Positions 32,563 through 41,712 of a stretch of 64,000 nucleotides of DNA are shown piece by piece; the stretch's first letter is position 1; every line of letters starts with the position of its first letter. The stretch is from Bin87 sp963665395 (GTDB taxonomy: Bacteria; Chloroflexota; Dehalococcoidia; Lucifugimonadales; UBA3495). The notes under the pieces are model-generated. The model did no database searches. It was not told the DNA's origin and saw only the letters and a program-made list of their open reading frames with translations. The DNA lies in NCBI GenBank assembly GCA_963665395.2, contig OY762251.1:496001-560000 (forward strand), read 5' to 3'. The position numbers and the translations under genes are program-made.

Positions 32563-33972
32563 CTAATTGTTTGCCCACTCCATTACTACAACCTCTTCCC
32601 GCAGGCGCTGGCCGGTTGCAGTGGAAAATCTAGTACGAAAGAGGTCAATGCCGGTCACACGGTAACCTAGAGACTCGGATATATCCGCTATTATCTGACC
32701 GGTGGGAATCATTACTCTGAGGAATGATGCCTGATCTCCTACGACATAGGCCAGTTTCGCGCCCGGCTTTAGCACGGTTCTCAAGGATGAGAGGTGCCTG
32801 AACATACCCCCAAAATACAGCCGGGTTGCTCTGGCATACAACCGCTCAAAACCTGACGTTTTGCCCAATTCAATGCGGCGGCGTTCTATTGCGTCGGCAA
32901 TATCAGCGATGCTTCGGAAATGGTCAACTAACAGATCATCGGTGTCGCTTTTGTAAATCCCTCTGCTGTTCGACCTCAGGAGATCCTGTTTGACCTGCCG
33001 CAGTTCATGGCGGTTTGTAATCATGCCCAATAAAACCGATTCCAAGCGAGTGGTCCTAGTATAGTCCTTTTCGTTTGGATAGGGGGGAGAGGTGATCACC
33101 GCATCCACAGATTTGGGATCTAGTCCTTGACCCATATCTCGGGTGTCAAACCGGATAACCCGCGCTGGGACGTCTGATCGGTCACGGACGAATCGCAGAT
33201 CATTTGCCATTCGTTGAATACGTTCTCCCCAAGATTCTAAGACAGGAGCATCGCTTTTGATACGGCCGACTCCCACCTCTGGCCCAAATTTCAAATTGCT
33301 CACACCATTCACAAGGGCGTCCGCAAGGGCCAAACGACCGATTTTGCGAAGCCTATCGTCTCCATGCTCGTCGATCGAACGTAACAAGGCTAATGTCTTC
33401 AGAACTGGCCTGGGGCTTATCGAGTTTTTTATCAGCAACTTGGATTCTTCGGGACTCAGGAGACCAAAGAGCAGATCGTCAGATTGGAGATCTCGGTTAA
33501 CGTGAGCCGACATGGTTTGTTCCGTGTTTTTCATTGCCGGACCGAAGGACTCCGCGACCTGCCCGGCATACGCCAGCACACGGTTGGCGCTCAACGACCA
33601 ATCGACCTTGACTGAGCTCGCGAAATGCGCCATCGGATGGGAATCCATTCCTACGCTGGCGATACCAGATTTCTTCGATTCTACTAACGTCGTTCCCGCT
33701 CCGCAGAAAGGGTCCAGGACGACTTGGGATCTGTCGACGCCGAACAATTCCATGTACGTTCTGACCAAGTGCGGCGGAAACGATAGTACGAAGCGATACC
33801 AGTCATGCACGCCTCGGTCATCCGGAAGCAACTGGTTTTGGGTGTTTGAACGACTGTCGTCAACCGAGGGCGATTTCAGAGACTGCTCCGCGTCGGAAGA
33901 CAGAAGGCGATCTGAGACGGTAAAGCGGTGGGTGTCGGCGTGTTGCTCACCCTTAAAATCCAGAGTTGGCAT
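32563..33972 (-). CDS. DNA methyltransferase (TSPPY type) of a type II R-M system
   Basis: A 469-residue DNA methyltransferase. The SAM-binding motif VLDPFCGAGTTL is at ~residue 86 and the catalytic TSPPY at ~290 (DAVITSPPYPNEKDY), which fits amino-methyltransferases making N4-methylcytosine or N6-methyladenine. The ~200 residues between are helical and may include the recognition domain. A later block, KLAYVVGDQASF, resembles motif VIII-like strands. It leads the two or three gene restriction unit on the minus strand, and its AT content is visibly higher than that of the flanking metabolic genes, hinting at transfer. Confidence 0.88.
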   Translation of the reverse strand: MPTLDFKGEQHADTHRFTVSDRLLSSDAEQSLKSPSVDDSRSNTQNQLLPDDRGVHDWYRFVLSFPPHLVRTYMELFGVDRSQVVLDPFCGAGTTLVESKKSGIASVGMDSHPMAHFASSVKVDWSLSANRVLAYAGQVAESFGPAMKNTEQTMSAHVNRDLQSDDLLFGLLSPEESKLLIKNSISPRPVLKTLALLRSIDEHGDDRLRKIGRLALADALVNGVSNLKFGPEVGVGRIKSDAPVLESWGERIQRMANDLRFVRDRSDVPARVIRFDTRDMGQGLDPKSVDAVITSPPYPNEKDYTRTTRLESVLLGMITNRHELRQVKQDLLRSNSRGIYKSDTDDLLVDHFRSIADIADAIERRRIELGKTSGFERLYARATRLYFGGMFRHLSSLRTVLKPGAKLAYVVGDQASFLRVMIPTGQIIADISESLGYRVTGIDLFRTRFSTATGQRLREEVVVMEWANN

Positions 33973-34065
33973 AACGAACCCCTAGCGATAGTGTCGCCGC
34001 CGATGATAGCAAGGGCGAAGATAAGCCTGTCAACGGCCTAGTGTCACCGGAGCAACCGTTCACGC

Positions 34066-35673
34066 CTACGTGAACGGCGTCGGCATCATCCCCACCGGCA
34101 CCTCAATCAAACTCGGCGCGTCCGCCGCAATGGCCTCCCGCAGCGCCGACTCCAGGGCTTCCGGCCCCTCGGCGCGCACTCCTCGCACGCCGTAGGCTTC
34201 GGCGAGTTTTACGAAGTCGGGGTTGTGGAGCTCGGCGCCGACGGCGCGGCCGTTGAACTGGTTGACCTGGTCGCGGAGGACGTTGCCGTAGGCGTTGTCG
34301 TTGAAGACTACGGCCACCGCGTTGATGCCGTGCTGCACCGCCGTGGCCAGCTCCTGGGAGTTGAAGAGGAAGCCGCCGTCGCCGCACAGGGCTACCACCG
34401 GACGCTCCGGCTGGGCTACTTTGGCGCCCAGCGCGGTGGGGTAGGCGTAGCCCAGGTTGCCGGAGTAGCTGGAGGTGATGAAGGTGCGCGGTTCGTAGGT
34501 GGGCCAGAAGGCGCGGGCGTAGTAGCCCAACTGGGTCATGCCGGACACCAGGATGCCGTCCTCCGGCACGGCGGCGCGGACGGCGGCCAGGTAGGACTCC
34601 TGGGGTTCGGGGCGCAGCGCGGACTCCTTGCGGCGCTGGCGCAGGGCCGCCGTCTCCGCCGAGAAGGATGGGCGGGATCCGAGGTCGATGGTCTCGGACA
34701 GTTTGGCGTCCACCTGCTCCATGACGGTGCGGGCGTCGCCGGCGAGGCCGTAGGTGTTCTCCCAGTTGCGGCCCAACTCGTCGGGATCAATGTCAATCTG
34801 CACCACGCGCTGGCCGTCCAGCCACATGGGGAAGGCCATGCGGCTGCCTACGCCCAGGATTACGTCGAAGTGGGGTTCCTCTTTGGCCACGGGGTCGTTG
34901 CGGAGGCGGAGGGCGCCCAAGGCCAGGGGATGGCGGTCGTCGATGGCGCCCTTGCCCTCGGCGGTGGTGACGACGGGAGCCTGCAAGCGCTCCGCCAGCC
35001 GCGCCAGGACATCGGACGCCTCGGATGAGATGACGCCGCCGCCGGCCCAGATCAGCGGGCGGCGCGCGCCGGCCAGGATGCGGGCGGCTTCGGCCACCTG
35101 CTCGTCGGACGCCGCGGGGCGTGGGTAGCCCTCGGCTTCCAGCAGCGTCACCGTGCCTGGTTCGGCCATGGTTTCCGGCGGCATTTCGATTTCCACCGGG
35201 CGCGGCCGGCCGGTGGTCAGTTGGCGGAAGGCTTCATGCACCGCTTCGGGAGTCTCTTCGGCTGTCATCATGCGCCGCACGTACTTGGTGATGGGGCGGA
35301 TGCAATCCTGCTGGTCGTTGACCTCGTGGAGGATGCCCCGGTCGGCGCCGATGAGGTCGCGCTCGATCTGGCCGGACACCACCAGCACCGGCGACGACGC
35401 CGAGTAGGCGGTGCTGATGGCCGCCGATGCGTTGAGCAGGCCGGGGCCGGGCACCATGAGGGCCGTGCCGACGCCGCCGCTGGCCCGGGCGTAGCCGTCA
35501 GCCATGTAGGCGGTGGCCTGCTCGTGGCGCGTGGTGATGAGGCGGATGCCGGGCACGTCGTTCAGCGCGTCCAGCGCGTGATACAGCTGCACGCCGGGCA
35601 GGCCGAAAATGACGCGCACCCCCTCCAGGTACAACGAGCGCATGAGAGCCTGGCCGCCGGTCATGGTGGGCAT
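34066..35673 (-). CDS. Thiamine pyrophosphate enzyme, acetolactate synthase large-subunit-like
   Basis: A 535-residue ThDP enzyme: PYR domain with GVRVIFGLPGVQLYHALDAL and the catalytic-type RHEQATAYMADGYAR (Glu present), central domain (RRPLIWAGGGVISSEA), and PP domain with the cofactor motif ALCGDGGFLFNSQELATA plus NDNAYG. This is the acetolactate synthase/glyoxylate carboligase family; no small regulatory subunit gene is adjacent, so a catabolic role is as likely as branched-chain amino-acid synthesis. Unlike the TPP enzyme at 7224-8891, the conserved RHE is kept. Confidence 0.9.
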   Translation of the reverse strand: MPTMTGGQALMRSLYLEGVRVIFGLPGVQLYHALDALNDVPGIRLITTRHEQATAYMADGYARASGGVGTALMVPGPGLLNASAAISTAYSASSPVLVVSGQIERDLIGADRGILHEVNDQQDCIRPITKYVRRMMTAEETPEAVHEAFRQLTTGRPRPVEIEMPPETMAEPGTVTLLEAEGYPRPAASDEQVAEAARILAGARRPLIWAGGGVISSEASDVLARLAERLQAPVVTTAEGKGAIDDRHPLALGALRLRNDPVAKEEPHFDVILGVGSRMAFPMWLDGQRVVQIDIDPDELGRNWENTYGLAGDARTVMEQVDAKLSETIDLGSRPSFSAETAALRQRRKESALRPEPQESYLAAVRAAVPEDGILVSGMTQLGYYARAFWPTYEPRTFITSSYSGNLGYAYPTALGAKVAQPERPVVALCGDGGFLFNSQELATAVQHGINAVAVVFNDNAYGNVLRDQVNQFNGRAVGAELHNPDFVKLAEAYGVRGVRAEGPEALESALREAIAADAPSLIEVPVGMMPTPFT

Positions 35674-35749
35674 GATGAAACCTTCCTGAAACGATGTTTT
35701 AGCCCGCAGGGGCGGGCCGATGGCTTACGATAGCACACTGCCCGTACCC

Positions 35750-35843
35750 TGTCATTGCGAGCGGAGCGTGGCAATCCCGTTGCGCGAACGATGATTCTGC
35801 TAGCAACGAGATTGCCACGTCGCTGCGCTCCTCGCAATGACAA
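35750..35843. repeat. TCATTGCGAG-type palindromic repeat, element core only
   Basis: CTGTCATTGCGAGCGGAGCG and GCAATC, then the complementary GATTGCCACG and GCTCCTCGCAATGACA, fold into a long imperfect hairpin. The same core sits inside the family B elements at 43060-43205 and 46009-46144, but the outer GCGTACCCAC ends are missing here. Confidence 0.8.
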
Positions 35844-35865
35844 TGGAGCGAGTGGGGGCGATGGG

Positions 35866-36744
35866 TCATGCGACGGCGGGCATTACCTCGGCGGCGATGG
35901 TTGCCATGGCCGGGAATACTTCGGCGGGGTCGCCGGAGTAGGGGGAGACAACGAGGCGGGATACGCCGACATCGGCGAAAGCCTGGGCGTTGGCGCGCAT
36001 TTCGGCCGGCTCGGTGCCCAGCGTCAGGCGGCCGGGACGGCCACCCTGCAAGGGGACGCTGATGGATACGGGGATGGACGCCGGGTCGCGGTCGGCGCGT
36101 TCGGCCTGCTCGTGGAGGTAGCGGATGCCCTGAGCCAGGTCTTCGGGCGGCATGGCGGTGGGATGCCAGCCGTCGCCGTGGCGGGCGGCGCGGCGGATGG
36201 CGGCGCGGCTGACGCCGCCGATGAGCAGGGGGATGCCCTCGGGACGGACGGGGCGGGGCGAGAAAGCCATGTCGGAGAACTGGAAGAAGCGCCCTTCGTG
36301 ACGGGGGTCGTCGTCGCGCCAGAGGGTTTTCATAATCTCGATGGACTCGTCGGTGTAGGGGCCGCGCTCGGCGAAGGGCACTCCCATGGCTTCCAGCTCG
36401 GTGTCAATCACTCCTACGCCGACGCCCAGAGCGAGGCGGCCGCCGGATAGCTGGTCCAGGGTGGCCGCCTGCTTCGCCAGCCGCATGGGGTTGTGGTAGG
36501 GCAGGACGAGGACGCTGGTGCCCAGGGTGACGCGACTGGTCTGCGCGGCGGCGAAGGCCAGGATGGTCATAGGGTCGTAATAGGGGCGGTTGCCCAGGCG
36601 TTCATAGACGTAGCTGACGTTGAAGACGTGGTCGCTGGCCCAGACGGAATCGTAGCCCAGCTCCTCGGCGCGGACGGCGGTGCGCACCACGTCTTGCACG
36701 TCGGTGAGGCCCTGGTTGTTGGAAAGGGAAAAGCCGATGTTCAC
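35866..36744 (-). CDS. LLM class flavin/F420-dependent oxidoreductase
   Basis: A 292-residue luciferase-like oxidoreductase: MNIGFSLSNNQGLTDVQD, ELGYDSVWASDHVF, RVTLGTSVLVLPYHNPM, ATLDQLSGGRLALGVGVGV, and GIPLLIGGVSRAAIRRAAR in the cofactor end. It matches the TIGR03619-type probable F420-dependent group. It is probably one of a lineage-expanded set; substrate unknown. Confidence 0.9.
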   Translation of the reverse strand: MNIGFSLSNNQGLTDVQDVVRTAVRAEELGYDSVWASDHVFNVSYVYERLGNRPYYDPMTILAFAAAQTSRVTLGTSVLVLPYHNPMRLAKQAATLDQLSGGRLALGVGVGVIDTELEAMGVPFAERGPYTDESIEIMKTLWRDDDPRHEGRFFQFSDMAFSPRPVRPEGIPLLIGGVSRAAIRRAARHGDGWHPTAMPPEDLAQGIRYLHEQAERADRDPASIPVSISVPLQGGRPGRLTLGTEPAEMRANAQAFADVGVSRLVVSPYSGDPAEVFPAMATIAAEVMPAVA

Positions 36745-36859
36745 GGTTCACCTCGGTAATTGGTCGTTGCAAGTGTAATCCGAGAGCGATAGTCCGACAA
36801 AAATTTCGCGTTGACGGGCCGGATTCAGACCCGTAGAATCGAAGCACGAGGCGGAACAG

Positions 36860-37300
36860 ATGAGCAGGATTCTAGGCTGGCTCAGCGAACATTCTACTGC
36901 GATATTGGTCTTGACTACTGTCGTCATGGCGCTGCTGGCGATTATCGTGTCAATATTCGGCAGCGCGGTCTATATCGTAAGCGAATTGCACCGGGTTGAG
37001 GACGAACTGCGCGCCGAAATGCGCGCGATTGACTCACGGCTGACCGCCAGCGACGCCGAGCTGCGGGAAGAAATCCGGGCCGGCCATGCCCAGCTGCGGG
37101 AGGACATTCGCAATTTGGAGGCGAAAATGGCGGCCAGCGACGCGCAATTGCGGGAAGAAATCCGGGCCGGCGACGCCGAGTTGCGGCTGGCTCTGGAAAA
37201 CCTCAGCAATCGGATCCTCGATATCCTGTCCGGGCAACTGACCAAACCTGCCCGGTACGATTTGCAGTTGGTGGGGGCGAATAATAATTCACCCCTATGA
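36860..37300 (+). CDS. Membrane-anchored coiled-coil protein with repeat-derived C-terminus
   Basis: A 146-residue protein with one N-terminal membrane helix (AILVLTTVVMALLAIIVSIF, ~14-35) and a long coiled coil of repeating 'AELREEIRAGDAQLREE' units (~residues 45-115). The final residues VGANNNSPL and the stop codon come from a degenerate copy of the 28-bp palindrome (37271-37298), so the original C-terminus was probably different. No family beyond coiled coil. A weak GAGGCGGAA ribosome site is present. Confidence 0.68.
   Translation: MSRILGWLSEHSTAILVLTTVVMALLAIIVSIFGSAVYIVSELHRVEDELRAEMRAIDSRLTASDAELREEIRAGHAQLREDIRNLEAKMAASDAQLREEIRAGDAELRLALENLSNRILDILSGQLTKPARYDLQLVGANNNSPL
37271..37298. 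repeat. Degenerate copy of the 28-bp palindrome
   Basis: GTGGGGGCGAATAA and its imperfect complement; two or three arm mismatches compared with 7183, 10734 and 18886. It forms the 3' end of the coiled-coil gene. Confidence 0.75.
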
Positions 37301-37314
37301 TGCGATAAGCCACG

Positions 37315-38265
37315 TCAGTCCTCGAAGAAGCGGCGGGGGTTGTCCACCATCATGGCATCGATGTCGTCCTGGGTGGCGCCCAGCTCCAGCAGGCGGGGCA
37401 GGACGTTGCGGGTGATGAACAGGTAGCCGTCGGGGTTGAAGGCTTCGCGCTCGCGGCGCAGTTCTTCGGACGGCTGGACCACGGGCGTGGAATGGTCATG
37501 GGAGAGCATGAGGCGATGGGCCCAGCCGGCGTCGATGAGCTGCTTGACCACCTCGGTGCGGGTCTCCCAGCGGGGCGTTTCGGGAGTGCGTCCGCCGGGG
37601 TAGCGGTCCAGGCCCAGCCAGACGCCTTCCTCCAGCAGGCCGGTGAGATAGGCGACGTCGGTATCGTCGTTGCTGTGGCCGATATAGACCCGATTGAGGT
37701 CAACGCCCTCCTCTTTCAGGATGCGCACCTGCTCCTCTCCCACGCGGTCGGGGGACCAGGTGTGGGTGCTGATGCGGGCGCCGGTGGCGTTGCAGGCGCG
37801 GGCGGCGGCGCGCAGCACGGTTTCCTCGTTTTCGGTGACGCCGCCCCGGTCGCTGGCGACCTTGATGATGCCGGCCTTGACGCCGGTGTCTTCGATGCCA
37901 TCCTCAATCTCCTTGATGAACAGGGCGGCCACCTTGTCCACGGGGGCGCCCCAGAAGATGCGGGGGATGGCCAGGTGGTTGCCGGTGCAGGGGATGGCGT
38001 GGACACCGGAGCGGCGGCTGACTTCCTGCATCAGCGGGATGTCGCGGCCCAGGTCCAGGGTGGTGACGTCGATGATGGTGCGGACACCGCCGGCGTAGGC
38101 TTGGGCCAACGCTTCGGATGCCGCGTCCTTGATGGCGTCGAGGTCCTGAAAGCCGCGATAGGCGGCGGCGGTTCCGGCGGCGCCCAGGGTGATGTGCTCG
38201 TGGCTGAGGGTAAAGCCGAGGTCGGCGGAATCGACGGGGCCGAGGACGGTGTTGACTTGGGACAT
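37315..38265 (-). CDS. Phosphotriesterase-family metal-dependent hydrolase
   Basis: A 316-residue amidohydrolase-superfamily protein of the phosphotriesterase/lactonase group. Metal ligands: LSHEH (residues ~20-24), the carboxylated-Lys candidate in AGIIKVASD (~140), STHTWSPD, YIGHSNDDTD and the catalytic Asp in LSHDHS (~255). The substrate may be a lactone or phosphotriester; not determinable. It is transcribed convergently with the coiled-coil gene, 14 bases away. Confidence 0.9.
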   Translation of the reverse strand: MSQVNTVLGPVDSADLGFTLSHEHITLGAAGTAAAYRGFQDLDAIKDAASEALAQAYAGGVRTIIDVTTLDLGRDIPLMQEVSRRSGVHAIPCTGNHLAIPRIFWGAPVDKVAALFIKEIEDGIEDTGVKAGIIKVASDRGGVTENEETVLRAAARACNATGARISTHTWSPDRVGEEQVRILKEEGVDLNRVYIGHSNDDTDVAYLTGLLEEGVWLGLDRYPGGRTPETPRWETRTEVVKQLIDAGWAHRLMLSHDHSTPVVQPSEELRREREAFNPDGYLFITRNVLPRLLELGATQDDIDAMMVDNPRRFFED

Positions 38266-38463
38266 GATGGCTGCCTCCGGTAGCTGCCGGCTGTTTATCC
38301 TGCCGGCGGAGAGCGAATGGGTGGGATTTTAACGCAGAGGCGCAGAGACGCAAAGGGTTTTTGGCAAGAAACAACTGATGGTATAGACAAGACGGCAAGG
38401 ACCGTTGACGGCCTCGCCCTCTGTCAGTAGGATGCTGTAGCACGACGAGGTGGCAGGAACGAC

Positions 38464-41175
38464 ATGACACCGCAGCCACCGACAATATCAGCACAAAAAT
38501 TCATCGAACGCTGGAGCGGTACCGGGTTTAATGAGAGCCAAGCTGCGCACTCGTTTTTCAACGACTTGTGCGATCTGATTGGGCATCCCAGACCGACGGA
38601 CTTTGGAGACCCGGAGTCATTTACCTTCGAGAAGGCCGTGCCAGGCGGCCGTGCCGACGCTTACTATGAAGAGCATTTCGTCTGGGAGTTCAAGGGACGG
38701 GACCGCCAGCTAAATGAAGCGGTAACCCAAGCGGTAGGCTATGCGCGTCATCTGAAAAACCCGCCGCTGATTATTGCTTCGTCCTTTGAAACGATACGTA
38801 TTGAAACCAACTTCCAAGGCATGGAACTGGTGCAGCACAACATCGTGGTGTCGGACCTAGACCAGCCGGCAATGTTGCGACTGCTACAGGACGTTTTCTT
38901 CAACCCAACAGCCCTGCGGCCAGAACGCGGCGTGGCCGACGTTACGCAAGACACCGCTAGATTGTTCAGTCGAATCGTCGCCGATATGGAAGGCCATACG
39001 ACGGATCCGGAACTGCTAGCCCGCCACCTGAATCAAATTATTTTCTGCCTTTATGCCGAAGACGCCGGGCTGCTACCGGAAGGGATCTTTGCCGGTATTC
39101 TGCGCTCCAACCGACAGCGGCCCGACCTATCCAATCGCGCCATCGGCAACCTTTTTGAGCAGATGGCAGAGGGCGGGTTATTCGGTACCCATGAAATCGC
39201 TCACTTCAACGGCGATTTGTTCCGGACCGGCACATCGGTTGAACTGAGCAGCAATGCCATGCAGCGCTTGGGGGAGGCGGTAGAAGCCAACTGGCGCAGC
39301 ATTGAGCCATCCATTTTCGGTACGTTGTTCGAGCGAGCTTTGGACGAATCCAAGCGGGCGCAGACCGGCGCACACTACACCGGCGCCAAAGACATCGAAT
39401 TGGTGGTGGAGCCGGTGGTGATGACGCCCCTACGACAGGAGTGGGATGCCGCCAGCGAGGAAGTCGACGAGCGGCTGGATAATGACGATAACGACGGGGC
39501 AAGGGCCCGGTTGTTGCAATTCCAGGAACGGCTGGCCAGCGTAACTGTGCTCGATCCAGCCTGCGGCAGCGGCAACTTCCTGTACATCGCCCTGCGCTCG
39601 CTGCTGGACCTGGAGCGCGAGGTCATCGACTTCGCGGCGGCGCGGGGTTGGACGGAGCTGACGCCGGCAGTACAGCCCAACCAGATGCTGGGGCTGGAAA
39701 TCAACCACTACGCCGCCGAACTGGCGCGCACCGCCCTGTGGATTGGCTACATCCAATGGCACCAGACCAACGGCTTTCCCTACACCCAACGCCCGATACT
39801 GACGCCGCTGGATACGATACGGCAGACCGACGCCATCCTTGACCTGACCGACCCCGACCACCCGGCGGAACCGGAGTGGCCGGCGGCGGAGTTCATCGTG
39901 GGCAACCCGCCGTTTTTGGGCAACAAGATGATGCGCTTGGGGATCGGTGATATGGCAGTTGAAGCTATATACTCTGTCTATGGCGACCGTTTGCCCAAAG
40001 GTTCCGATTTGTGCTGTTACTGGTTTGAAAAGGCAAGAGCGCAAATCGTAGCAGGCAATACCGAGCGCGCAGGTCTTCTAGGTACACAGGGAATTAGGGG
40101 TAAGCCGAACCGTACTGTATTACAGCGTATAACGGACTCTGGAGGCATTTTTGAGGCGCATTCCGACCGTGAATGGATGTTGGGCGGCGCGGCTGTTCAC
40201 ATATCAATTGTAGGATTTGACGATGGCAGAGAAACCAACCGACGCTTGAACGATGTGCCTGTTGCTAGAATCAACGCCGACTTAACGGACGGCGCGGATG
40301 TGACGCAGGCCCGCAGGTTAAGTACTAATGCAGGTCTGAGCTTTATGGGTGTCATCCCGGTAGGCCCTTTTGAAATCACATCGGAAATCGCAGAGCAAAT
40401 GCTCGGAGCATCCAACACGCACGGCAAACCTAACGCAGACGTCATAAAACGTTGGATAATCGGCCGTGACATTACTCAAAGGCCGCGCGATATGTGGATA
40501 ATAGACTTTGGCATTGATATGTCCGTGAGCGACGCGGCATTGTACGAGGCCCCGTTTGAGTATGTGCTCAACAATATCAAGCCTATGCGCGATGGCAATC
40601 GTGACGCCAAGTTCAGAAATTATTGGTGGCTGCACGGTCGTCCTCGTGTCGAGATGCGCTGGGCTATCAAAGGTCTAAACCGTTATATCGCTACGCCGGC
40701 GACTGCCAAGCATAGGGTGTTCAAATGGTTATCTGCCGACGTGCTGCCGGATCACTCACTGATAATTGTAGCCAGCGATGACGACTATACCCTTGGCGTA
40801 CTGCAATCGCGGATTCACGAGCTATGGGCTAGGGCGTTGGGAACGCAATTGAGAGAAGCGGAGTCAGGATTCCGTTATACGCCTTCCACCTGCTTTGAAA
40901 CGTTCCCCTTCCCGCATCCCACCGACGACCAGCGGGATGCCGTCGCCCTGGCCGCCGCCGAGTTGAACCGCCTGCGCGAGAACGATACGCGGACGCTGAC
41001 GAATCTATACAACGCTCGGCCCACTTGGTTGGACAACGCCCACCGCACCCTGGACGCGGCGGTGTCCGCCGCCTACGGCTGGCCGGCGGACCTGGCGGAG
41101 GGGGAGATACTGGAGCGGCTGCTGGCGCTGAATTTGGAGCGGGCGGGGGTTGATACTTTTGTCGAGGCGTGCTGA
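38464..41175 (+). CDS. MmeI-like fused type II restriction-modification protein
   Basis: A 903-residue single-chain enzyme. N-terminal nuclease domain with a PD-(D/E)xK site: GGRADAYYEEHFVWEFKGRD (~60-79) supplies Asp and E-x-K. A helical linker is followed by the methyltransferase: SAM motif VLDPACGSGNFLY (~362) and catalytic NPPFLGNKMM (~480). The C-terminal ~300 residues resemble the recognition domain of type IIL enzymes, and length is close to MmeI (about 920). Such enzymes methylate one strand and cut at a fixed distance. All parts appear intact. A fragment of its 3' end is repeated at 41611-41706. Confidence 0.9.
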   Translation: MTPQPPTISAQKFIERWSGTGFNESQAAHSFFNDLCDLIGHPRPTDFGDPESFTFEKAVPGGRADAYYEEHFVWEFKGRDRQLNEAVTQAVGYARHLKNPPLIIASSFETIRIETNFQGMELVQHNIVVSDLDQPAMLRLLQDVFFNPTALRPERGVADVTQDTARLFSRIVADMEGHTTDPELLARHLNQIIFCLYAEDAGLLPEGIFAGILRSNRQRPDLSNRAIGNLFEQMAEGGLFGTHEIAHFNGDLFRTGTSVELSSNAMQRLGEAVEANWRSIEPSIFGTLFERALDESKRAQTGAHYTGAKDIELVVEPVVMTPLRQEWDAASEEVDERLDNDDNDGARARLLQFQERLASVTVLDPACGSGNFLYIALRSLLDLEREVIDFAAARGWTELTPAVQPNQMLGLEINHYAAELARTALWIGYIQWHQTNGFPYTQRPILTPLDTIRQTDAILDLTDPDHPAEPEWPAAEFIVGNPPFLGNKMMRLGIGDMAVEAIYSVYGDRLPKGSDLCCYWFEKARAQIVAGNTERAGLLGTQGIRGKPNRTVLQRITDSGGIFEAHSDREWMLGGAAVHISIVGFDDGRETNRRLNDVPVARINADLTDGADVTQARRLSTNAGLSFMGVIPVGPFEITSEIAEQMLGASNTHGKPNADVIKRWIIGRDITQRPRDMWIIDFGIDMSVSDAALYEAPFEYVLNNIKPMRDGNRDAKFRNYWWLHGRPRVEMRWAIKGLNRYIATPATAKHRVFKWLSADVLPDHSLIIVASDDDYTLGVLQSRIHELWARALGTQLREAESGFRYTPSTCFETFPFPHPTDDQRDAVALAAAELNRLRENDTRTLTNLYNARPTWLDNAHRTLDAAVSAAYGWPADLAEGEILERLLALNLERAGVDTFVEAC

Positions 41176-41226
41176 CCTGTGACTAAGCAACATAGTCGAT
41201 ACCACAAGCATCAAAGGATATACACA

Positions 41227-41460
41227 ATGAGATTATTACGAAGACGCGCCAAACCAATGACACATTACCAGCGCGTAAAGATCAGAGCCGCTCGTGCTAT
41301 GACAATCATTGGTATAATGTTTCTGGTGTGCACACTGTTGTCAGCGTTGTTCATTAATTTGGCATTCACGTTATTCTTGGGCGGAAGCAGTTTAGGCTTT
41401 CTGTTAGTTGGCTTCCAGCAGCAAATTGACGCTGTCGCGGCAGGAAATGAAGACTCATAG
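41227..41460 (+). CDS. Small membrane protein
   Basis: A 77-residue protein with a basic N-terminus (MRLLRRRAKPMTHYQR) and two membrane segments (MTIIGIMFLVCTLLSALFI and LAFTLFLGGSSLGFLLVGF). AAGGA precedes the ATG. Base composition is clearly lower in GC than the methylase before it. Function unknown. Confidence 0.6.
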   Translation: MRLLRRRAKPMTHYQRVKIRAARAMTIIGIMFLVCTLLSALFINLAFTLFLGGSSLGFLLVGFQQQIDAVAAGNEDS

Positions 41461-41473
41461 AAAGGATCGACTG

Positions 41474-41605
41474 ATGGTTAGCAAAATCAGGGCTGTCATT
41501 TCGGACGAGAATTTTGGCGAATACGTCTGGGCGGCGGTGCCCATCATCGCCATTATAATGGGAGCATTCGCGTTCCTCGCAATATCCCTGGTCAAGGCCG
41601 GTTAA
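41474..41605 (+). CDS. Very small membrane protein
   Basis: A 43-residue protein, MVSKIRAVISDENFGEY followed by one membrane helix (AAVPIIAIIMGAFAFLAISL). AAAGGA lies 7 bases before the ATG at 41474. It trails the previous small membrane gene by 13 bases and may form an operon with it. No family recognised. Confidence 0.5.
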   Translation: MVSKIRAVISDENFGEYVWAAVPIIAIIMGAFAFLAISLVKAG

Positions 41606-41610
41606 AACCG

Positions 41611-41706
41611 CTTGGCTGGACGGGGCGGTGTCTGACGCCTACGGGTAGCCGGCGGACCTGGCGGGCGGGGAGATCCTGGAGCGGCTGCTGACGCTGAATT
41701 TGGAGC
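41611..41706 (+). pseudogene. Duplicated scrap of the MmeI-like gene's 3' end
   Basis: These bases repeat the methylase 3' end (41050-41150) with about 85-90% identity and encode a broken version of LDAAVSAAYGWPADLAEGEI, with TAG replacing the Trp codon. It implies that a second copy of the methylase tail, or the whole gene, once lay here, and that the two small membrane genes now sit between the copies. Confidence 0.8.
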
Positions 41707-41712
41707 GACCGG

